Assembly (NCBI GenBank): GCA_002346535.1
Contig: DDZZ01000027.1
Location: forward strand, 1 to 57,260
Source of the DNA: Opitutales bacterium UBA2995
Lineage (GTDB): Bacteria > Verrucomicrobiota > Verrucomicrobiia > Opitutales > UBA2995
Direction: 5' to 3'
Length of the DNA stretch: 57,260 nucleotides
The notes below the pieces were generated by a model. The model was not told the origin of the DNA, did not search any database, and was given only the letters and a program-made list of their open reading frames with translations. Both the position numbers and the translations under genes were made by a program. Of this stretch, positions 52,868 to 57,260 are shown one piece after another (the stretch's first letter is position 1; each line of letters opens with the position of its first letter).

Positions 52868-53275
52868 ATGATTCGATCGGAAACCGATATTCGAGTGCGC
52901 TACGCTGAAACGGACGCAATGGGTTTTGTGCACCATGCAAACTATCTGATCTGGTTTGAATTGGCCCGTATCGAAATGCTGGATGCCCTTGATATGCCCT
53001 ATCAAAAAATGGAAGAACAGGGCTATCTTTTACCAGTTCTTAAAGCAGAATTAAACTATAAACAAGCAGCCTATTTCGATGATCGGTTAAAAGTCTTTTG
53101 CTACGTGAAAGAAAAACCCAAGGTGCGGATTGTTATCGAATACGAAGTCTTCAGAGGCGCGACAATGCTTTGCAGCGGTAGTACCGAGCACGCATTTATC
53201 AATAGGGAGGGCCAGCCAGTTAGACCGGTTAAATCAGTAATGGAATCCTTTGCGCAAGCGATTGATTCCAACTGA
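52868..53275 (+). CDS. Hotdog acyl-CoA/ACP thioesterase (YbgC/4-HBT type)
   Basis: 135 residues. The active-site motif YAETDAMGFVHHANYLIWF includes the catalytic Asp (TDAMG) of the 4-hydroxybenzoyl-CoA thioesterase family. LKAELNYKQAAYFDDRLKV and HAFINREGQPVRP follow. It would release an acyl chain from CoA or ACP. Being next to a glycosyltransferase and 1.3 kb from the ACP-dehydratase, it is a good candidate for chain release in this pathway, although YbgC-type enzymes also act generally. Convergent with aroK, 1 bp between stops. Confidence 0.9.
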   Translation: MIRSETDIRVRYAETDAMGFVHHANYLIWFELARIEMLDALDMPYQKMEEQGYLLPVLKAELNYKQAAYFDDRLKVFCYVKEKPKVRIVIEYEVFRGATMLCSGSTEHAFINREGQPVRPVKSVMESFAQAIDSN

Positions 53276-53276
53276 C

Positions 53277-53813
53277 TCAGGTCTCCTTGATAAAGGAGCG
53301 TTCGTAAATTCGGATTATATGAAAAACAATATCCGGGACAGTTCGCCCATCGGTCAATATTCCCATTCCCGCATCCCGATATCCGGACAACCGTTCTTCG
53401 AGTAGCCTCTGAATCTCCACCAAGGGATACTCAACATTCAAAAGAGGACGGTTGGTATCTGAACGAGTCCTTTCATAAATGGTCTTAGCCGAAGCAAAAA
53501 GCGAAATCACCAGACCTCTACTCTGTAAAGCCTCCTTCATTCCCTGCTGAAAAATGAGCCCTCCTCCACAGGAAACAATACAACTGTGATCCGCATGCCC
53601 ACTTTCGATAAATTCCTTCTCCAAAGATCGAAAAACCGGTTCGCCCTGTTCTTCAAAGATCTGAGGGATCGACAATCCGGTCTTATTCTCAATCCAGTCA
53701 TCGCTGTCGAGGAACTGATATTCAAGCTGCTGGGCCAAAGATCGACCGATGGTGGACTTTCCAGTCCCCATAAATCCAACCAAATAAATGTTAGGCTTGG
53801 AACAGGCAGGCAT
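53277..53813 (-). CDS. aroK: Shikimate kinase
   Basis: 178 residues. LVGFMGTGKSTIGRSLAQQL is the P-loop, FLDSDDWIENKTGLSI holds the DxD shikimate/Mg site, and FRSLEKEFIES and IVSCGGGLIF are the remaining substrate-binding parts. RTRSDTNRPLL is the lid. The enzyme phosphorylates shikimate on the way to aromatic amino acids. It is on the opposite strand to the thioesterase gene and stands alone. A 9-bp dyad lies just upstream. Confidence 0.95.
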   Translation of the reverse strand: MPACSKPNIYLVGFMGTGKSTIGRSLAQQLEYQFLDSDDWIENKTGLSIPQIFEEQGEPVFRSLEKEFIESGHADHSCIVSCGGGLIFQQGMKEALQSRGLVISLFASAKTIYERTRSDTNRPLLNVEYPLVEIQRLLEERLSGYRDAGMGILTDGRTVPDIVFHIIRIYERSFIKET

Positions 53814-53822
53814 GTTGGTCTA

Positions 53823-53875
53823 TTTGTAACTGAATTCCGTGGATTTCAAGTACTCCTTTTCTAAATAGTTACAAA
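53823..53875. promoter_or_regulatory. 9-bp inverted repeat upstream of aroK
   Basis: TTTGTAACT at 53823-53831 and AGTTACAAA at 53867-53875 are perfect reverse complements with 35 bp between them. The pair sits between the divergent aroK gene and the tautomerase pseudogene. It could be a regulator site with two half-sites, or chance. Confidence 0.3.
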
Positions 53876-53900
53876 GAAAATTAAATAACTCACTTTCATT

Positions 53901-54246
53901 ATGCCCGAGCTAAGTTTGAAGACTAACAACTCTCTATCCGAATCAGAAAAGAATGCAATGAGGAGACAACTTTAATCTAACCTGGCAGAATGGTTGAGAA
54001 AGCCCAAAGCCTATTGTATGATCGATGCCCAGTTCGGAGCGGAAATGCTCTTTGTAGGCTCGGAGGAACCGACTGCTTCCGTCAAAATCGGCTCACTGGG
54101 ATTGGAGACGAATCAAATTCCAGAAATCACTAAAAACATGTGATTACTTGAATGAAGCGTTGGGCGTTGACGCAGACCGGATTTATGTTAGGTTCGAGTC
54201 TCCTGAACGGACCCACTGGGGATGGAACGGCAAAACCTTCGATTAG
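53901..54246 (+). pseudogene. Decayed MIF-family tautomerase
   Basis: Starts MPELSLKTNNSLSESEKNAM with the catalytic Pro2 of the macrophage-migration-inhibitory-factor/tautomerase family. A TAA (53973-53975) interrupts the frame after RRQL. Beyond it the same frame gives SNLAEWLRKPKAYCMIDAQ, GAEMLFVGSEEPTASVKIGS and LGLETNQIPEITKN. Then, at the A-run 54132-54136, the frame shifts and ends with ALGVDADRIYVRF, THWGWNGKTFD and TAG, the family's C-terminus. One nonsense and one frameshift in a ~115-codon gene: it is a recent pseudogene, still easily readable. Confidence 0.88.
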
Positions 54247-54249
54247 AAG

Positions 54250-55110
54250 TCACCAAGGTTTCAAGAGGATCTCCATTCGGTCATATATATCCTTCACTTC
54301 CCACCGCGTCCCAGGTTTCCGAAAAAATACCTTACTTTCTTTATCCAAAATCAGAGTAACCATCGAATGGTTGAGGATTGATTTTTCGCTGGGCGTTGAA
54401 ACTACGCCTATTTCTTTGGTCAGTTGGCCCAACACTTGGGGCGGTCCTGTCATCAACCAAAAGGTATCGTGATCGACTCCTTGCTCGTCCAGATATTCGT
54501 AACAGATTCCAGGTGTATCGTATTCCGGATCCAAGGTTAAAGATACCTGGCGCACTTCATTCCGAAATCCATTTTTGATTAGCAGCTGTTGCAATTCAAC
54601 CATCCGGCGTGTCGTCGCCGGACACATTGATGGTACCTTGCTTCGCGTGAAGATAAAATTGAGCACCACCACCTTGCCTTTAAGATTATCAGGAGTAACC
54701 AATTTCCCACGCTGGTTGTAGAGAGCGAAACGTGGTAGTTTATCACCGACAGTAAGCATTTTTTTGCCGACTCGAGATAAGCGGGGCCGTGTAAGTTCTC
54801 GGTTTATCAACATCATGGTCTGCTGAAGATCCAATTCAGCAGGCCATATTCCAGCGAGCTTCAATCCATCCGCTTCAGCTGAGAGGGTTCCTCGGATTTG
54901 CCTTCCCGCCTCGGCGATAGCATAATCGCCTTCGGTGAGGGAGACCTCAATCTGACCAGCTTCTTCGGCAAGCCCGGGTATTACACCGTGCTCGATGACC
55001 ACACTTCTACCCGCTAGTTTTTCGGAGATTCTGGCATTTATTTGCCACGTCTCCGCATTCGCCAAGCAAATGGCTGCAAGATAAATGAATAGCTGGAAAG
55101 TGAATCTCAT
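54250..55110 (-). CDS. SCO1/SenC/PrrC-family thioredoxin-fold protein lacking one copper cysteine
   Basis: 286 residues with a signal peptide (FQLFIYLAAICLANA). The first ~115 residues are a beta-rich domain with VVIEHGVIPGLAEE, possibly a worn CusF-like copper domain. The SCO domain follows (VGDKLPRFALYNQRGKLVTP, VVLNFIFTRSKVPSMCPATT, VSLTLDPEYDTP, LNHSMVTLILD). In SCO proteins two cysteines and one histidine hold copper; here Cys163 and His248 are kept but the first cysteine position is Ser157. It may bind copper poorly, or act as a redox or heme/copper sensor. It is divergent from ctaA, fitting a cytochrome oxidase assembly locus. Confidence 0.85.
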   Translation of the reverse strand: MRFTFQLFIYLAAICLANAETWQINARISEKLAGRSVVIEHGVIPGLAEEAGQIEVSLTEGDYAIAEAGRQIRGTLSAEADGLKLAGIWPAELDLQQTMMLINRELTRPRLSRVGKKMLTVGDKLPRFALYNQRGKLVTPDNLKGKVVVLNFIFTRSKVPSMCPATTRRMVELQQLLIKNGFRNEVRQVSLTLDPEYDTPGICYEYLDEQGVDHDTFWLMTGPPQVLGQLTKEIGVVSTPSEKSILNHSMVTLILDKESKVFFRKPGTRWEVKDIYDRMEILLKPW

Positions 55111-55229
55111 CCTCTAATCTGACGCTGATGATCAGAGAAAGTTCTCTTCTTTCCCGGCAAATTCAAATAAAATGTCAGTTAGTCTGAAAACGAAATGAAT
55201 CATTCTACAATTGGGTCGACCAAGCTTAT

Positions 55230-55255
55230 CTAACAAAAATCCCCAAATTTGTTAG
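55230..55255. promoter_or_regulatory. 8-bp dyad in the SCO-ctaA intergenic region
   Basis: CTAACAAA (55230-55237), 10 bp spacer, TTTGTTAG (55248-55255): a perfect inverted repeat located 81 bp before the ctaA start and 120 bp from the divergent SCO start. A candidate operator shared by both genes; no known regulator can be named. Confidence 0.35.
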
Positions 55256-55335
55256 GCTAAAGATTGATTTCCGCAAGAAATAGCTCTTTGTTGCTGCATC
55301 CTTTCTTGAAGGACAATTGAACCGCTCACTCTACC

Positions 55336-56340
55336 GTGACTCGATCAGCTGAATATAAGCCAAAGCTGGCTATCTATAGTTTTCTGGTGGTTTTCTCCAC
55401 AACCTTTCTGTTATACGCCGGAAGTTTTACCACTTCGATTGGGGCAGGAATGGTGTTTCCGGACTGGCCACTTTCGAATGGTTCGCTGAATCCGGAAGGC
55501 TGGTTGGGAAACCGGGCCATGCTGGCGGAGCACAGCCATCGGCTCTTGGGTGCAACCATCGGCCTACTGACGCTCAGTCTGGCAATTTGGATTTGGTTCA
55601 AGGACAACCGCAAATGGATGCGCAAGTTGGCGATCTTATCTTTGATGGCAGTAATCGTGCAAGGTCTACTCGGAGGCTTGAGGGTCCTATTCAACAGCCT
55701 GCAATTTGCCATGATCCACGGATGCATGGCGCAAGTCTTTCTCTGTATGCTAGTTTCGATGGCCGCGGGTCAATCCGCCTGGTGGCACAACCGGCTAATC
55801 CCCGCCGGGAAAACCGACGGAAACGCAATCGCTATAAGAACTTTCGGGCTGATACTGTGCGGCCTCATTTTTGTTCAGCTGGTCGTAGGTGCCATCATGC
55901 GCCATTCCGGAGCAGGCCTGGCTATCCCAACTTTTCCGCTTACCCCGGAAGGTGGGCTTCTTCCAACCGTCTGGAATTTTCGAGTGAGCATTCATTTCAT
56001 GCACCGCGCCATGGCTTTGGTTATCTTTCTGGCCTATCTTTTTTGGGCATACCGGATCGCAAGAGCAGGAGGAGTGGGAAAACGCATTAAATCTTTGGGC
56101 GGGATTGGCGTCGTCCTGCTGCTCGCACAAGTGTCCCTGGGGGCCAGTGTTATATGGACCTATCGAAGCCCTATTCCGACTTCAGTTCATGTGATTGTGG
56201 GCGCGTTTCTTTTTGCCACCACATGGTTGATTTCCTTTTTCTTGTATAAACCAGAATTCCAACCATCACCTGTCCCAACAATTTCCGAGAAGGAGGCGAT
56301 TGACATTGCCGAAGTTTCGCATGGGAATTCCCATCCATGA
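55336..56340 (+). CDS. ctaA: Heme A synthase
   Basis: 334 residues, starting at a GTG. Eight membrane helices of the COX15/CtaA family. The histidine heme ligands appear as AEHSHRLLGA, MIHGCMAQVF, HFMHRAMALV and TSVHVIVGAF. The first-loop sequence FTTSIGAGMVFPDWPLSNG is the family signature. It oxidises the methyl group of heme O to give heme A for cytochrome c oxidase. The last 4 bp overlap ctaB, so both heme-modification steps are coupled. Confidence 0.93.
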   Translation: MTRSAEYKPKLAIYSFLVVFSTTFLLYAGSFTTSIGAGMVFPDWPLSNGSLNPEGWLGNRAMLAEHSHRLLGATIGLLTLSLAIWIWFKDNRKWMRKLAILSLMAVIVQGLLGGLRVLFNSLQFAMIHGCMAQVFLCMLVSMAAGQSAWWHNRLIPAGKTDGNAIAIRTFGLILCGLIFVQLVVGAIMRHSGAGLAIPTFPLTPEGGLLPTVWNFRVSIHFMHRAMALVIFLAYLFWAYRIARAGGVGKRIKSLGGIGVVLLLAQVSLGASVIWTYRSPIPTSVHVIVGAFLFATTWLISFFLYKPEFQPSPVPTISEKEAIDIAEVSHGNSHP

Positions 56341-57260
56341 GTTTGAGCGATCCCAATACAGCAGGCCTTGAGTCTTCGGCGCCGCTGATTGCAGAAACGC
56401 CTGCCAGCCGGGCGAAATTTTCAGATTTTTTCATGCTGACAAAACCTCGCTTGAGCTTGATGTGCATCATCACCGCCTTGCTAGGATATTTCGCTGCTGA
56501 TCCTTTAACAAATCTGCCTGTGTTCTTCGGTTTGACCCTTGGCACGTCATTGGCAGCCGCCGGAGCCGCAGTTCTGAACCAATGGTCGGAACGCGATCAC
56601 GACAAATTGATGGAACGCACACAATTGCGGCCCTTAGCCAAGGGCGTAATTCAACCAATGACAGCTCTGGTTTTGGGCTTGGCCTGTTCCTTTGCAGGTG
56701 TGGCAATTTTGTTTCTCTGGACCAATTCCGTGACAGCCAGCTTGGGTCTGGCGACAATATTTATTTATATTGCAATCTATACGCCCCTAAAACGAGTTAC
56801 TCCACTTTCTACAGAAATCGGAGCACTTCCCGGCGCGATCCCCCCACTGATGGGATGGATAGCTGCAGAGGGCTCAGTAAGCACCCTGGGTTGGGTTTTG
56901 TTTGGGATACTCTTCGCATGGCAAATGCCACATTTTATGGCAATTTCCTGGATTTACCGAAAGGACTACGAGCGAGGCGGATTTAAAATGCTGGTTCTTT
57001 CGGAAAAAGGCTCAGCCAAAATCGGCTACAGTTGTATTGCTTACACCGTACTACTGATCGCCATCACTCTGGTCCCACTGGCCTTATCCATAACAGGACA
57101 TGTTTACTCAGCCGGAGCCATTCTGCTTTCAGCATTTATTGGCTGGCGGGCATGGCAGTTCTTTAAGGCCAAAGAAAAAGACCAACCATCCAGAAATTTA
57201 TTTATCGCTTCAATTATTCACCTCCCCCTACTTTTTGCCGTCCTGGTGATTGACCGCTGG
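56337..57260 (+). CDS. ctaB: Protoheme IX farnesyltransferase, 3' end beyond window
   Basis: 308 codons from the ATG at 56337, without a stop before the window edge, so the protein is cut close to its end. Signature parts are FFMLTKPRLSLMCIITA, AAAGAAVLNQWSERDHDKLM (first Asp-rich motif, N-x3-D-x2-D), TQLRPLAKGVIQP, IAIYTPLKRVTPLSTEIGAL and AWQMPHFMAISWIYRKDYER. The enzyme attaches farnesyl to heme B to give heme O in the membrane. With ctaA and the SCO-like gene it supports an aa3-type oxidase whose structural genes are probably just outside the window. Confidence 0.95.
   Translation, partial: MSLSDPNTAGLESSAPLIAETPASRAKFSDFFMLTKPRLSLMCIITALLGYFAADPLTNLPVFFGLTLGTSLAAAGAAVLNQWSERDHDKLMERTQLRPLAKGVIQPMTALVLGLACSFAGVAILFLWTNSVTASLGLATIFIYIAIYTPLKRVTPLSTEIGALPGAIPPLMGWIAAEGSVSTLGWVLFGILFAWQMPHFMAISWIYRKDYERGGFKMLVLSEKGSAKIGYSCIAYTVLLIAITLVPLALSITGHVYSAGAILLSAFIGWRAWQFFKAKEKDQPSRNLFIASIIHLPLLFAVLVIDRW

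Noticed and set aside
43641..53275. Assignment of the lipid locus as an aryl polyene, flexirubin or ladderane cluster.
   Set aside because: The hallmark genes (ammonia lyase, AMP ligase, second ketosynthase or chain-length factor, MMPL exporter, radical SAM enzymes) are not present in the window.
54188..54210. GGTTCGAGTCTC looks like the T-arm of a tRNA.
   Set aside because: It lies within the readable C-terminus of the tautomerase pseudogene and no acceptor, D or anticodon stems can be formed around it.
1..57260. Search for CRISPR arrays, insertion sequences, attachment sites or phage genes.
   Set aside because: No regularly spaced repeats, transposase motifs, integrase motifs or tRNA-linked direct repeats were seen.

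Overview
The window looks like a chromosomal segment of a Gram-negative, aerobic, probably marine bacterium of the PVC group, most likely Verrucomicrobiota (Opitutae-like). This is inferred from the gene types: a GreA-type factor carrying a ~470-residue N-terminal extension (a form also known in chlamydiae), Tat-exported enolase-superfamily and PhoD enzymes, a sulfatase remnant, a PEGA-domain protein, type B L31/L36 ribosomal proteins and an exceptionally long pyruvate:ferredoxin oxidoreductase. There are no rRNA or tRNA genes, CRISPR arrays, insertion sequences or phage genes that I can see.

Layout. 1-7000 is a loose catabolic/secreted block: an esterase cut by the window edge, a Tat-exported mannonate-dehydratase-like enzyme, a wrecked sulfatase, a periplasmic FKBP, a PhoD phosphatase and an M3 oligopeptidase. 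7185-11202 reads leftward and holds a LolC/E permease, lysS and a GYF_2-DUF975 membrane protein. 11550-19736 is a cation/proton antiporter operon in archaeal Mbh order (E-F-G-DUF4040-B-C-D), followed by two more large antiporter-like subunits and two tiny membrane proteins. It is interrupted once by a 322-bp spacer with a perfect 23-bp inverted repeat. 19831-32007 is housekeeping: lipB-lipA, AMP nucleosidase, dgkA, DUF1015, rpmJ-rpmE with a clear terminator, algH, a dCMP-type deaminase, PEGA protein, Nif3, aroQ, pgpA, pgsA and coaD. 32838-43550 has an MFS transporter, an RsmB-type methylase, the GreA-like protein, an ArsR-methyltransferase fusion and the 1563-residue oxidoreductase.

43641-53275 is the most distinctive part. 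It is a compact lipid/glycolipid biosynthesis locus with a ketosynthase, a fused acyl carrier protein-dehydratase, two short-chain reductases, a hotdog thioesterase, four glycosyltransferases (one of the diacylglycerol glycosyltransferase type) and a phosphopantetheinyl transferase interrupted by one in-frame stop. Together they could make an acyl chain on a dedicated carrier, reduce and dehydrate it, release it and glycosylate a lipid. The usual aryl-polyene, flexirubin and resorcinol signature genes are absent, so the product is unknown. The window ends with aroK, a MIF-type tautomerase pseudogene, a SCO-like protein lacking one copper cysteine, and ctaA-ctaB for heme A synthesis.

A second theme is gene decay. 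Five loci are clearly broken (sulfatase, a merR/DUF2177 scar, a korA/korB deletion scar, the phosphopantetheinyl transferase and the tautomerase), while neighbouring long genes are intact. This suggests real recent gene loss rather than general sequencing error.
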